A DNA stretch of 64,000 nucleotides from UBA7446 sp049596455 (GCA_049596455.1 JBMYLP010000005.1:1-64000), one strand, 5' to 3'; numbered from the stretch's first letter, positions 41,884-51,266 are shown. Made by a program: numbers and translations. The notes: a model not told the origin generated them from the sequence alone.

Positions 41884-41891
41884 CAAAACTA
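41884..41891 (-). promoter_or_regulatory. Promoter -7 element TAGTTTTG (araC-like gene)
   Basis: An exact TAnnTTTG on the minus strand, 28 nt before the regulator's ATG. Confidence 0.55.
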
Positions 41892-41909
41892 CAAAGAAAA
41901 AACGTAGTT

Positions 41910-41960
41910 TTTAGCGATGCTAAACAAGTTCTAATAGCGACACAAAAAGTACTTTTAGCG
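41910..41960 (+). promoter_or_regulatory. Phased TAGCG direct repeats with palindromes between araC and hemA
   Basis: TAGCG occurs at 41912-41916, 41935-41939 and 41956-41960, so the starts are 23 and 21 bp apart (about two helix turns each). The first is in a TTTAGC-GAT-GCTAAA inverted repeat (41910-41924). The third follows a perfect 12-bp palindrome AAAAGTACTTTT (41945-41956). Direct repeats about 21 bp apart are the usual AraC-family site layout. The array sits between the two divergent -7 boxes. Confidence 0.5.
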
Positions 41961-41984
41961 GTATTTTTTGTGTTCAATGTACGT

Positions 41985-41992
41985 TATTTTTG
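41985..41992 (+). promoter_or_regulatory. Promoter -7 element TATTTTTG (hemA operon)
   Basis: An exact TAnnTTTG, 21 nt before the hemA ATG; a second, near-consensus TATTTTTTG lies at 41962-41970. Confidence 0.55.
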
Positions 41993-42013
41993 CTTTGCAA
42001 CTAAAACCCAAAA

Positions 42014-43249
42014 ATGCCGGCGACGGATACTTTTTACTGTGTAGGTGTTAGCTACAAAAAAGCCGATGCATCACTAAGAGGTAAGTTTAGCCTTACCTCA
42101 AAATCAGTCCCTTTTTTACTTGATGATGCTCGGGCGCATGGTATCTCTTCATTGGTGGTAAGCTCTACCTGTAATAGAACCGAACTGTATGCACAGGTTG
42201 AAGATGTAGAGGTGCTAAAATCGTTACTAATTAAACACTCTGAGGGAACCAAAGAAGCTTTTGAAAAGGTTGGTGTAGTGCGTCACGGACAGCATGCCAT
42301 TGCCCATTTGTTTCGGGTAGGAACAGGTTTGGATAGCCAAATCTTAGGTGATTTTGAAATCATTGCGCAGCTAAAGCACAGTTTTAAGCTATCTAAACGA
42401 AATAATATGTTGAGCTCATTTATGGAGCGCATGTTTAATGCAGTAATCCAAGCGAGCAAACGCATCAAAACCGAAACTGAACTGTCTTCTGGAGCAACAT
42501 CCGTTTCCTATGTTTCGGTGCGTTATATGTTGGATAATATCCCTGATTTGGATAACAAGAACATTCTTCTTTTTGGGGTTGGGAAAATTGGTCGAAATAC
42601 CTGCGAAAACCTTATCAAACACACCAAAAACAATCACATTACCCTAATAAACAGAACACGTGAGCGTGCAGAAGAATTGGGGGGTAAGTTTCATGTTGAG
42701 GTAAAAGATTACGCTGCCCTTCCTGTAGAAATTCGCAAAGCCGATGTGCTGGTTGTTGCTACGGGTGCCGAAAAACCTACTATTGCCAAATCGATTATCC
42801 ACACAGACAAACCCCTGCTAATTTTGGATTTATCGATGCCCAAAAATGTGCATTCAAATGTGCAGGAACTACCAAATGTTAGCTTGCTACACCTTGACGA
42901 GCTTTCCAAAATGTCTGACGAAACACTTCAATTGCGCAAAAAATTTGTACCACAAGCCGAACAAATTATTACCGAAATTATAGAAGAATTTAACGAGTGG
43001 GTGGAAACACGAAAGTTTGCTCCTGCCTTAGTTGCAGTTAAAAAATTGATGCACAATATGCAGCAACAAGAATTGGAAGTGCAACGCAAAAAAAATCCTT
43101 CCTTAGATGAAGCGCAAGCTGTAGCCGTTTCTGAACGTCTTATTCAAAAACTTACTAACAGAATGGCAAATCACTTGCGTGAAAGTGCTAATACCGACGA
43201 AAGCGTTAAGGCACTAGAGACGCTTTTTAATGTTACAACAGATGAGTAG
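42014..43249 (+). CDS. hemA: Glutamyl-tRNA reductase
   Basis: A 411-residue enzyme that starts the C5 heme pathway by reducing Glu-tRNA(Glu) to glutamate-1-semialdehyde. SSTCNRTELYAQ contains the active-site Cys. VGTGLDSQILGDFEI lies in the catalytic domain, LLFGVGKIGRNTCENL is the NADPH-binding motif, and a helical dimerisation domain ends the protein. It is the first gene of the plus-strand heme operon and overlaps hemC by 8 bp. hemL, the next step, is not in this window. Confidence 0.97.
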   Translation: MPATDTFYCVGVSYKKADASLRGKFSLTSKSVPFLLDDARAHGISSLVVSSTCNRTELYAQVEDVEVLKSLLIKHSEGTKEAFEKVGVVRHGQHAIAHLFRVGTGLDSQILGDFEIIAQLKHSFKLSKRNNMLSSFMERMFNAVIQASKRIKTETELSSGATSVSYVSVRYMLDNIPDLDNKNILLFGVGKIGRNTCENLIKHTKNNHITLINRTRERAEELGGKFHVEVKDYAALPVEIRKADVLVVATGAEKPTIAKSIIHTDKPLLILDLSMPKNVHSNVQELPNVSLLHLDELSKMSDETLQLRKKFVPQAEQIITEIIEEFNEWVETRKFAPALVAVKKLMHNMQQQELEVQRKKNPSLDEAQAVAVSERLIQKLTNRMANHLRESANTDESVKALETLFNVTTDE

Positions 43250-44132
43250 TCCCATTCGCATTGGAACCCGTAGCAGTGCACTTGCGCTTTGGCAAGCACG
43301 TTGGGTGCAAACCATGCTAACGTCTATCGGGCTAAATAGCGAGCTAGTTCCCATACAATCTAGCGGAGATCAGCAACAACAAAAGCCGCTTTATGAATTG
43401 GGTGTGCAGGGCATTTTTACCAAAGAGCTCGACACTGCCTTACTTGATAATACTGTGGATATTGCGGTGCATAGTATGAAAGATGTGCCAACGCAATTAC
43501 CCAAAGGAATCGTTGCTGCATTTGTGCCAAAACGTGGTGCTTGGCAAGATGTGTTTATTCCCAACTCAACAGATTGGGGGTCTGAAAATAGCGTTGTGGC
43601 AACCAGTAGCTTACGGCGCGCTGCGCAATGGCGATACCAATATCCCTCACACAGCATCACCGACATCCGTGGAAACGTTCCCACACGGCTAAAAAAACTT
43701 AGCGAATCTAGTTATGATGGGACCATTATGGCAATGGCAGGGCTTTCTAGGCTAGAAATGCTTCCCCAAAATAGTGTGGTCATAGATTGGATGGTTCCCG
43801 CGCCAGCTCAAGGGGCAATTTTGGTTACTGGATTAGCGGAAAATCAAAAGCTGCTTTCTACGCTTAAAAAATTAAATCACGAAGAAACAGCGCGTTGCGT
43901 GGAAGAAGAACGTCTGTTTTTACGCATCCTCGAAGGTGGGTGTACTGCGCCCATTGGTGCACATGCACAAATCGTGGAAAATAACATGCATTTTAAAGGA
44001 TGTATTACCCAAAAAGATGGGGGAAAACAATTGGTTTTTGATGATGTTTTCCCGTTAAATGCAAAAAACATTGGGCAAGTTGCTGCCGAGCAGCTTCTTG
44101 CTAAAGGCGCAAAAGAAATATTAGATGCATAA
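43242..44132 (+). CDS. hemC: Hydroxymethylbilane synthase (porphobilinogen deaminase)
   Basis: A 296-residue enzyme joining four porphobilinogens into hydroxymethylbilane. RIGTRSSALALWQARW is the N-terminal signature, HSMKDVPTQLP the substrate site, and LEGGCTAPIGAHA carries the Cys that binds the dipyrromethane cofactor. ATG at 43242 matches the family start and gives an 8-bp overlap with hemA (ATGAGTAG). An ATG four codons earlier (43230) is possible. Confidence 0.96.
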   Translation: MSSPIRIGTRSSALALWQARWVQTMLTSIGLNSELVPIQSSGDQQQQKPLYELGVQGIFTKELDTALLDNTVDIAVHSMKDVPTQLPKGIVAAFVPKRGAWQDVFIPNSTDWGSENSVVATSSLRRAAQWRYQYPSHSITDIRGNVPTRLKKLSESSYDGTIMAMAGLSRLEMLPQNSVVIDWMVPAPAQGAILVTGLAENQKLLSTLKKLNHEETARCVEEERLFLRILEGGCTAPIGAHAQIVENNMHFKGCITQKDGGKQLVFDDVFPLNAKNIGQVAAEQLLAKGAKEILDA

Positions 44133-44796
44133 GTCGCTGCTCTTATCGACAAAAATATTACCTCATGCGTTGAGGGAGCGAATCGTGCAAAACGGATTGG
44201 CATATATGGAATACAATGCCATTCGTATTTCGCCCATAACATTTGAAATGCCCCCGCTAGCAGATTACGTGATTTTTAGCAGTCAGAACGCAACAAATGC
44301 TGTGTTGAAAAAAGCACATTCGTTGCAGCAAAGCAACGTGCTTTGCGTGGGAAAACAGTCTGAAAACATACTTTTAGAAAATCGGATAAAACCGCTAAAA
44401 ACAACCAAAAACATGTCAGATTTGACTGATTTTATTAAAAAAATAGACAAAAAAGGTCAATTTTTACATTTTTGCGGAAATCGAAGATTGCCCATTTTGT
44501 CCAAAAAAATGAAAGAGTGGGAGTGTAATTTTAAAGAAATTGTTGTGTATCAAACTGAAGCTACTAACACAAAAATTGAGGCAACTCCAAGCGCGGTACT
44601 TTTCTTTAGTCCAAGCGGTGTGGAGAGCCATGAAAAGCACAACGATATAACAAACACACATTGTTTTTGTATTGGGAGTACCACAGCCGCTTCACTTAAG
44701 CAAACGCCAAAGTCTGTTCACGTTATGGAAAATCCTAATACGGAACAGCTCGTAGCAAAAGCGATTCACTATTTTAAAGTTTCACAACATGCTTAA
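44125..44796 (+). CDS. hemD: Uroporphyrinogen-III synthase
   Basis: A 223-residue enzyme that closes hydroxymethylbilane to uroporphyrinogen III. The sequence is divergent, as is usual for HemD: YVIFSSQNATNAVLKK, LCVGKQSENILLEN and AVLFFSPSGVESH are recognisable. Identity is strongly supported by the position between hemC and hemE, with 8-bp overlaps on both sides (ATGCATAA, ATGCTTAA). Confidence 0.88.
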   Translation: MHKSLLLSTKILPHALRERIVQNGLAYMEYNAIRISPITFEMPPLADYVIFSSQNATNAVLKKAHSLQQSNVLCVGKQSENILLENRIKPLKTTKNMSDLTDFIKKIDKKGQFLHFCGNRRLPILSKKMKEWECNFKEIVVYQTEATNTKIEATPSAVLFFSPSGVESHEKHNDITNTHCFCIGSTTAASLKQTPKSVHVMENPNTEQLVAKAIHYFKVSQHA

Positions 44797-45808
44797 AAAT
44801 GACTTATTTCTTCGTGCGCTAAATGGTGAAGCGTTATCCAGACCCCCCGTTTGGATGATGCGACAAGCTGGACGCTATCTGCCTGATTTTATGAAGTTAA
44901 AGGAAAAATATGACTTTTTTACACGTTGTCGTACACCCGAATTAGCCACAGAAATTACTGTCATGCCCATTGACCAAGTAGATACAGATGCTGCTATTTT
45001 GTTTTCAGATATTTTAGTGATACCACAGGCTATGGATATTACTGTGGAAATGAAAGACGGTATTGGGCCATGGTTACCCAATCCAATTCGCAGTACCAAA
45101 GACGTAGAAAATGTCATTGTTCCAGATGTTGAAGATAGATTGCATTACGTAATGGAAGCCGTAAGACAAACTAAAGCAGCGTTGGATAATCGTGTGCCAC
45201 TCATAGGATTTGCCGGCTCTCCGTGGACGATTTTGTGCTATGCCGTGCAAGGTCAGGGCTCTAAAAACTTTGATTTGGCTAAAGGATTCTGTTTTTCACA
45301 ACCCGAAGCAGCACATCAATTGCTTCAAAAAATTACCGATACTACCATAGCTTACCTAAAGGCAAAAGTACGAGCGGGTGTTGATGCAGTACAATTGTTC
45401 GATTCATGGGGCGGTATGCTTGGCGAAGAAGATTATCAAACCTTTTCGTGGCAGTATATGCAACAAATTATAGATGTGCTTAAAGAAGAAACCAAAGTGA
45501 TTGCTTTTGCCAAGGGCTGCTGGTTTGCGCTGCCAACCATGGCACGCTCAGGGGCACATGCCTTGGGAGTGGACTGGACATGTTCGGCGCGAAATGCGCG
45601 CTATTTGACAGGTGGGCAAATTACGTTACAGGGCAATTTTGACCCGTCTAGATTGTTATCACCCATACCCGAAATTGAAAAAATGGCAAAGAACATGGTA
45701 GATGCATTTGGCACGCAATACTACATTGCTAACCTTGGACATGGTATTTTACCAAACATACCTGTTGATCACGCCAAAGCCTTTGTGAATGCCATCAAAT
45801 CGTATTAA
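44789..45808 (+). CDS. hemE: Uroporphyrinogen decarboxylase
   Basis: A 339-residue enzyme that removes four carboxyl groups to give coproporphyrinogen III. PPVWMMRQAGRYLPDF is the N-terminal signature, IGFAGSPWTILCYAVQG the second, and LFDSWGGMLGEEDY and LGHGILPNIPVDH complete it. Length is normal. Confidence 0.97.
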   Translation: MLKNDLFLRALNGEALSRPPVWMMRQAGRYLPDFMKLKEKYDFFTRCRTPELATEITVMPIDQVDTDAAILFSDILVIPQAMDITVEMKDGIGPWLPNPIRSTKDVENVIVPDVEDRLHYVMEAVRQTKAALDNRVPLIGFAGSPWTILCYAVQGQGSKNFDLAKGFCFSQPEAAHQLLQKITDTTIAYLKAKVRAGVDAVQLFDSWGGMLGEEDYQTFSWQYMQQIIDVLKEETKVIAFAKGCWFALPTMARSGAHALGVDWTCSARNARYLTGGQITLQGNFDPSRLLSPIPEIEKMAKNMVDAFGTQYYIANLGHGILPNIPVDHAKAFVNAIKSY

Positions 45809-45825
45809 TTCTAAATCTTTTAACC

Positions 45826-46728
45826 ATGAAAACCCAATTTACCACATACATAAAAGGCCTTCAAAATCGCATTACTTCTTCGTTGGAGCAAGAAGACGGC
45901 TTGGCGCATTTTCGCGAGGACATCTGGCAACGCCCTGGCGGTGGTGGTGGCAGAACACGAGTTATTGAAAACGGAACTGTTTTTGAAAAAGGCGGCGTCA
46001 ATATCTCTGAGGTTTTTGGAAAACTCCCCGAATCCATGCAAAAACAGTTAGGTGTTTCGCATGCCGATTTTTTTGCTTGCGGCATTAGCCTAGTTATTCA
46101 TCCCAAAAGTCCGATGGTGCCAACTGTACATGCCAATTTCAGGTATTTTGAGTTATATGATAAGGACAAAAATGTCGTGGATCAGTGGTTTGGCGGTGGA
46201 TTAGATCTTACGCCTTATTATTTGTTTGAAGAAGATGCCGTGCATTTTCATAGCGTTTGCAAAAGGGTTTGTGATGCGCATGACGCTGCATTTTATACCG
46301 ATTACAAAAAGAAATGTGATGCCTATTTTTGGAATCATCATCGGGATGAAGCCCGTGGGATTGGGGGGTTGTTTTTTGACTATTGCCGCCCAAATGAAAC
46401 ACACGATTTGGCATCGTGGTATGCATTTGTAACCGATATGGGGAATCATTTTCTCGATGCCTATCTGCCTATTGTACAAAAACGAAAAACACTATCTTAC
46501 ACTGCCGAGCATCGTCACTGGCAAGAGCTGAGACGTGGACGGTACGTAGAATTTAATCTGGTACACGATAAAGGCACGCTGTTTGGGCTTAAGACCAAGG
46601 GGCGTATTGAAAGTATTTTGATGAGTTTGCCGCCAACCGTACAATGGGCATATGATGCTCAGCCAGAAGAAGGTTCTGATGAAGCAAAATTGATAACTGT
46701 TCTAAAAAATCCTAAACATTGGGTGTAA
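45826..46728 (+). CDS. hemF: Oxygen-dependent coproporphyrinogen III oxidase
   Basis: A 300-residue aerobic enzyme producing protoporphyrinogen IX. Motifs are HPKSPMVPTVHANFRYFE, GGGLDLTPYYLFEEDAVHFH, and RRGRYVEFNLVHDKGT. No oxygen-independent hemN is seen nearby, which fits an aerobic life style. It is 17 nt after hemE and three bases before hemB. Confidence 0.97.
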   Translation: MKTQFTTYIKGLQNRITSSLEQEDGLAHFREDIWQRPGGGGGRTRVIENGTVFEKGGVNISEVFGKLPESMQKQLGVSHADFFACGISLVIHPKSPMVPTVHANFRYFELYDKDKNVVDQWFGGGLDLTPYYLFEEDAVHFHSVCKRVCDAHDAAFYTDYKKKCDAYFWNHHRDEARGIGGLFFDYCRPNETHDLASWYAFVTDMGNHFLDAYLPIVQKRKTLSYTAEHRHWQELRRGRYVEFNLVHDKGTLFGLKTKGRIESILMSLPPTVQWAYDAQPEEGSDEAKLITVLKNPKHWV

Positions 46729-46731
46729 CAT

Positions 46732-47706
46732 ATGTATCCACTAAATAGAAATAGACGACTTCGTAACAGTGCGGCTTTGCGCGATTTGGTTCGTGAAACA
46801 ACCCTTGCGCCAACCGACTTTTTAGTTCCGCTCTTCATTGTAGAAGGCACAAAAACAAAAACGGAAATTCCTTCAATGCCAGGCTATTTTAGGTTTAGTT
46901 TAGATTTGGCAACACAAGAAGCCCAACGTCTTTACGACATGGGGGTTCGCGGGGTATTGCTTTTTGTAAAGGTTGCAGAAAGTGACAAAGACAACACGGG
47001 TGCTGCTGCCCTAAACGCTGAAGGGCTTATGCAGCGCAGCATCCATGCCATTAAAGCTGCTGTTCCTGAATTGGTGGTTTGCACCGATGTTGCGCTAGAC
47101 CCATATTCAACATACGGTCACGACGGCATTGTGGAAGCAAACAAAATTGTAAACGATGCTACGGTTGAGGTTTTGGCGCAAATGGCGCTTAGTCATGCGG
47201 AAAGCGGAGCAGATATTGTCGCACCTAGCGATATGATGGACGGACGCATTTTAGCCATTCGAAATACACTTGAAAATGCTGGTTATGTCCATACAGGCAT
47301 TATGAGTTATAGCGCCAAATACGCTTCTGCGTTTTATGGCCCATTCCGCGATGCGCTGGATTCTGCACCTGGTTTTGGGGATAAAAAGACCTATCAAATG
47401 GATGTGGCAAATCGCAAAGAAGCAGTAGTAGAAACCCTTCGTGATATTGAAGAGGGTGCCGATATTGTCATGGTAAAGCCAGGAATGGCATATTTGGATA
47501 TTGTCCGTGATTTGGCAAATCAAATTCATGTACCCATTGCCGTTTATCAAGTAAGCGGTGAATATGCCATGCTGAAAGCCGCTGCTGAAAAAGGGTGGCT
47601 AGACCACGATGCGGTGATGCTGGAACAACTGATGGCGTTTAAGCGTGCAGGGGCATCGCTTATTGTTTCGTACCATGCCGCAGAAGCCATAAAGTTGCTC
47701 TCATAA
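46732..47706 (+). CDS. hemB: Porphobilinogen synthase (delta-aminolevulinic acid dehydratase)
   Basis: A 324-residue enzyme that condenses two ALA molecules. The metal-site loop reads CTDVALDPYSTYGHDG. The zinc cysteines of the E. coli enzyme (CFCEY...GHCG) are replaced by Ala/Asp, so this is the Asp-type, magnesium-dependent branch. The two Schiff-base lysines are in MSYSAKYASAFYGPFRDA and MVKPGMAYLD. It is the last gene of the heme operon. Confidence 0.96.
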   Translation: MYPLNRNRRLRNSAALRDLVRETTLAPTDFLVPLFIVEGTKTKTEIPSMPGYFRFSLDLATQEAQRLYDMGVRGVLLFVKVAESDKDNTGAAALNAEGLMQRSIHAIKAAVPELVVCTDVALDPYSTYGHDGIVEANKIVNDATVEVLAQMALSHAESGADIVAPSDMMDGRILAIRNTLENAGYVHTGIMSYSAKYASAFYGPFRDALDSAPGFGDKKTYQMDVANRKEAVVETLRDIEEGADIVMVKPGMAYLDIVRDLANQIHVPIAVYQVSGEYAMLKAAAEKGWLDHDAVMLEQLMAFKRAGASLIVSYHAAEAIKLLS

Positions 47707-47749
47707 TTTCAGCTAATTAAAATTTTGTACATTGGTGCTAAACTCCTAA

Positions 47750-48922
47750 ATGAAAACGCTTCAATCTATATTCAAAGGCATAGCCCTTGTTCTCTTGTTG
47801 TTTGTCGCTGGACTATTTGTATCTGGTTATGGTTATCTCTTTGAGCTGGGCATCAAAGTCATTGAAATAGGCAGAACCACCGCAGGGCTTGAAGATTACA
47901 TCCATTTTGATGTGCGTGAAATTCCCAAAAGCGATGCTCCCCAGCCTTGGGCGCTTCACGCAAACTACAATAGCGTTCCCCCAACAAAAACCCTAAAAAA
48001 ACTGCACGAAGCGCACAAAACAGTGGCGTTTCTTATCATCAAAAACGATTCCATTTGGCATGAACAATATTTTGATGGATTTGGGAAAGACAGTAAAACC
48101 AATTCATTTTCAATGGTCAAAACCATTGTGGCAGCCTCTTTGGCAAAGGCAATTGAAGAAGGTCATGTAAAGAGCTTTGATCAAAAAGCAAAAGACTTTT
48201 TGCCTTGGCTTAGAGGGCCTTATGCCGATGAAATGACTGTTGGGGATTTAGCTACCATGTCTTCAGGATTAGATTGGAATGAAGATTACGATAACTTACT
48301 AACCATAACGCCACGCACCTACATTACCCGTGATATTACTGGCGTGATGCAAACAATTCCGATTGTAGATGAGCCTGGGAAAAAGTTTATCTATCAAAGC
48401 GGAAGCACACAGTTATTGTCGCTTGTGCTTACTGCTGCTACTGGCGAAACCATTTCGGATTTGGTGCGTCGTTATTTTTGGAATCCTTTGGGCGCACACG
48501 CCGATGCGAACTGGAGGCTAGACGCTGCCGAAAAAGGGGTAGAAAAATCATATTGCTGCTTTAATTCCAATGCCAGAGACTATGCGCGTTTTGCAGCCTT
48601 GTTTAAAAACGGTGGGGTCTGGAACGGCACACAACTCATTTCTAATGAATATGTACAAAAATCCATTACCCCCCAATTTGAAAATGGCAAAGATTACGGC
48701 TATGGGTGGTGGTTAGGCTCGCATATGGGCAAAGGCTACTACAGCATGCGTGGACACAACGGACAATATGTGATTGTATTCCCCGAAGATGATGTTATTG
48801 TGGTGCGTTTGGGTCACGAGCAACTTCCCGACCTGCCTGGCGTAAGACACTCAGCAGACTATTTGGGCTATATGGAAGAAGCCTTTGCAATGTTAGCCTA
48901 TGAAAACGCCTCAAAACCTTGA
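47750..48922 (+). CDS. Serine hydrolase of the beta-lactamase (class C-like) family
   Basis: A 390-residue protein with an N-terminal membrane anchor or signal (about 8-27). The catalytic SxxK is SMVK at residues 121-124 (NSFSMVKTIV), the second motif is YQSGS, and the third region RGHNGQYVIVFPEDDVIVVRLGH lies near the C-terminus. Such proteins include esterases and DD-peptidase-like enzymes; resistance to antibiotics cannot be inferred. It overlaps the next gene by 23 bp. Confidence 0.82.
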   Translation: MKTLQSIFKGIALVLLLFVAGLFVSGYGYLFELGIKVIEIGRTTAGLEDYIHFDVREIPKSDAPQPWALHANYNSVPPTKTLKKLHEAHKTVAFLIIKNDSIWHEQYFDGFGKDSKTNSFSMVKTIVAASLAKAIEEGHVKSFDQKAKDFLPWLRGPYADEMTVGDLATMSSGLDWNEDYDNLLTITPRTYITRDITGVMQTIPIVDEPGKKFIYQSGSTQLLSLVLTAATGETISDLVRRYFWNPLGAHADANWRLDAAEKGVEKSYCCFNSNARDYARFAALFKNGGVWNGTQLISNEYVQKSITPQFENGKDYGYGWWLGSHMGKGYYSMRGHNGQYVIVFPEDDVIVVRLGHEQLPDLPGVRHSADYLGYMEEAFAMLAYENASKP

Positions 48923-49619
48923 ACACATCCTCTTTCTGGACATTGAGACGGTTCCTGAACAGTCTCGTTTTGACCTACTAACTCCAGAGACCCAAGAACT
49001 CTTTGACGCCAAAACTGCTTACAAACGCAAAGCGGATGAGCTAACCGCAGCAGCGTATTATGGGCACGCTGGAATTTGGGCAGAATTTGGTAAAATCGTC
49101 TGTATATCTGTAGGATACCTAACCCATACAACTGATGTACGGCAATTCAGAGTGCGTAGTTTTTCTGGAGAAGAATCACAGCTTCTTAAGGAGTTTAAAG
49201 CATTATTAGACTCCCATTTTTCATCGCAGCACCACAGGCTTTGCGCACACAACGGAAAAGAATTTGACTTCCCCTTTTTGGCAAGACGTATGCTAAAACA
49301 TCAGTTGGCGTTGCCCACATTATTGCAACTTATGGGCAAAAAGCCCTGGGAAGTACCGCATTTGGACACTCTAGAGCTTTGGAAATTTGGTGACTATAAA
49401 CACTATACCTCATTAAAACTTTTGGCGCATTTTTTTGATATTCCTTCTCCCAAAGACGATATGGACGGCTCGGATGTTGCGGAGGTATACTACGAACAAA
49501 ATGACTTGCCTCGCATTGTGCGCTATTGCGAAAAAGATGTGGTTACCTTAACACAAGTATATTTAAAGCTCACACTACAGCCACCACTTGATGAGGCCGA
49601 AATCGTTTATGTCTCATAA
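48900..49619 (+). CDS. 3'-5' exonuclease, PolB-like (DNA_pol_B_exo2)
   Basis: A 239-residue DnaQ-fold exonuclease. The acidic residues are in FLDIETVPE (Asp14 and Glu16), LCAHNGKEFDFPFLARR, and the last motif RYCEKDVVTLTQVYLKL. It is a stand-alone domain and not part of a polymerase. It probably acts in DNA repair or RNA/DNA processing. It begins 23 bp inside the end of the hydrolase gene. Confidence 0.87.
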   Translation: MKTPQNLEHILFLDIETVPEQSRFDLLTPETQELFDAKTAYKRKADELTAAAYYGHAGIWAEFGKIVCISVGYLTHTTDVRQFRVRSFSGEESQLLKEFKALLDSHFSSQHHRLCAHNGKEFDFPFLARRMLKHQLALPTLLQLMGKKPWEVPHLDTLELWKFGDYKHYTSLKLLAHFFDIPSPKDDMDGSDVAEVYYEQNDLPRIVRYCEKDVVTLTQVYLKLTLQPPLDEAEIVYVS

Positions 49620-49643
49620 GGCGGCTAACCGCTTTGAATTCTG

Positions 49644-49651
49644 TATTTTTG
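49644..49651 (+). promoter_or_regulatory. Promoter -7 element TATTTTTG
   Basis: An exact TAnnTTTG, 18 nt before the ATG at 49670. It lies within a possible upstream extension of the reading frame, which argues for the later start. Confidence 0.6.
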
Positions 49652-49669
49652 TCAATATATAATTGTTTT

Positions 49670-50101
49670 ATGGACACTATTCTATCTTTACACTCTCGCC
49701 TTGCCTATGTGGTTCTAATCGTATTGGTACTGGCAGTTTTAAACGCATTTTGGGGCGTATTTGGCAATCGAAGTTTTGGCACAAAAGACCTTCGCCTCTC
49801 GCTTTTTGGGCTTATTTTTTCACATATTCAACTGCTGTTGGGTATCATTACCTATTTTGTTTCCCCCTATTTTTCGGCTTGGGAAAGTGGTATGGGTGCT
49901 GTAATGAAAGACGCCACACTACGCCTTTTTTTAGTAGAGCACCCCACAACAAACATTTTGGCCATAGTGTTGATTACTATGGGATGGTCGTTGCACAAAA
50001 AAGCAGCTACTGACAAGAAAAAGTTCTTTAGAATTGCCGTTTTCTATGGATTGGGAACGCTATTGCTTTTAAGTAGAATTCCTTGGGCACAATGGCCCTA
50101 A
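49670..50101 (+). CDS. Four-helix membrane protein (flavobacterial cytochrome B-like)
   Basis: A 143-residue inner membrane protein with four helices. Conserved positions include LHSRLAYVVLIVLVLAVLNA, FSHIQLLLGIITYFVSPY and a His in the first, second and third helices that could hold heme. Homologues in flavobacteria are often labelled cytochrome B, which I would treat as tentative. The start at 49670 is taken from the promoter position. Confidence 0.65.
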   Translation: MDTILSLHSRLAYVVLIVLVLAVLNAFWGVFGNRSFGTKDLRLSLFGLIFSHIQLLLGIITYFVSPYFSAWESGMGAVMKDATLRLFLVEHPTTNILAIVLITMGWSLHKKAATDKKKFFRIAVFYGLGTLLLLSRIPWAQWP

Positions 50102-50109
50102 AGAAAGAA

Positions 50110-50129
50110 AGCACCTTAAAAAAGGTGCT
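50110..50129. terminator. Strong hairpin downstream of the membrane protein gene
   Basis: AGCACCTT-AAAA-AAGGTGCT, perfect 8-bp arms, eight bases past the stop codon at 50101. After the hairpin the plus strand reads CTCTCATAA and not a T run. On the minus strand it is followed by T-rich sequence. The 141 bp from here to gpsA hold no gene that I can support. Confidence 0.45.
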
Positions 50130-50270
50130 CTCTCATAACCAACCATATTAAACTATGAAAAACTAATAAGCAATTTTTTTGCTTCACGTTTACACTTGCA
50201 AGTTAAGACGCCTTTAAGCTCCTAGTTGTGAAACATTTGTTAAAGTATTTAATGCTAAAAACACCTTAAA

Positions 50271-51266
50271 ATGGCCGATTTTTCTAAAATTGCTGTGCTA
50301 GGTAGCGGTAGTTGGGCAACTGCACTGGTAAAAATTTTGTGTGAAAACAACTCCAATGTGGGGTGGTATGTGCGCAACGAAACCATCTATGAGCATTTGT
50401 TACACGAAGGACACAACCCCAACTATTTGAGCAGTGTAGAGTTTGATACCTCACGTTTGAGCCTGTATACCAATTTGAACGAAATTGCGCTAGCATACGA
50501 TGTTTTTATTATTGCCATTCCCTCTTTTTATTTGGATAGTTCATTGGAAACGCTAACAGCATCTATTGAGAATAAAATCATTTTTTCTGCCGTGAAAGGA
50601 ATTGTTCCTGAGCGCAAAATGTTGGTTGGGCGTTACCTATCTGAAAAATTCAACGTCCCCGAAACCCACTTGGGTGCCATAACGGGGCCTTGCCACGCCG
50701 AGGAAGTGGCACTAGAAAGACTTTCTTATCTTACTTTGGCAAGCACCAATATTTTGTTGGCAAAGCAGATGAAGTCCAAACTTGACTGCAACTACATTCG
50801 CACAGCAACTTCCGATGACGTTGTGGGAACAGAATATGCTGCCACACTCAAAAATGTGTATGCCATTGCTGTGGGCATGGCGCACGGATTGGGCTATGGC
50901 GATAATTTTATTAGTGTACTCATTAGCAGCGCTATGCGAGAAATGAAGCGCTTTATCAAGCACGTTGACAACAAAAAAAGAAACATCAACAACTCTGCAT
51001 ATCTGGGCGATTTGTTGGTTACTGCCTATTCCATTTTTAGTCGAAACCGAATGCTTGGAAACATGATTGGCAAAGGCTATACCGTAAAAGCTGCACTTGT
51101 AGAAATGACCATGATTGCCGAGGGTTATTACGGTGCCAAAACTGCTTACGAGTTAAGCGAATCTTTTAGTGGAAAATACCCCATAATGCATTGCGTCTAT
51201 CAGGTGCTTTACGAAAAGGCATCTGCGAAGAAAAAAATGAAAGCACTGAGTCTGGTGCTTAACTAG
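50271..51266 (+). CDS. gpsA: NAD(P)H-dependent glycerol-3-phosphate dehydrogenase
   Basis: A 331-residue enzyme making sn-glycerol-3-phosphate for phospholipids. The N-terminus has the Rossmann motif IAVLGSGSWATALVKIL, then ITGPCHAEEVALERLSYLTL, and LKNVYAIAVGMAHGLGYGDN near the active-site Lys. Its end overlaps the convergent pheS gene by 8 bp. Confidence 0.95.
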   Translation: MADFSKIAVLGSGSWATALVKILCENNSNVGWYVRNETIYEHLLHEGHNPNYLSSVEFDTSRLSLYTNLNEIALAYDVFIIAIPSFYLDSSLETLTASIENKIIFSAVKGIVPERKMLVGRYLSEKFNVPETHLGAITGPCHAEEVALERLSYLTLASTNILLAKQMKSKLDCNYIRTATSDDVVGTEYAATLKNVYAIAVGMAHGLGYGDNFISVLISSAMREMKRFIKHVDNKKRNINNSAYLGDLLVTAYSIFSRNRMLGNMIGKGYTVKAALVEMTMIAEGYYGAKTAYELSESFSGKYPIMHCVYQVLYEKASAKKKMKALSLVLN

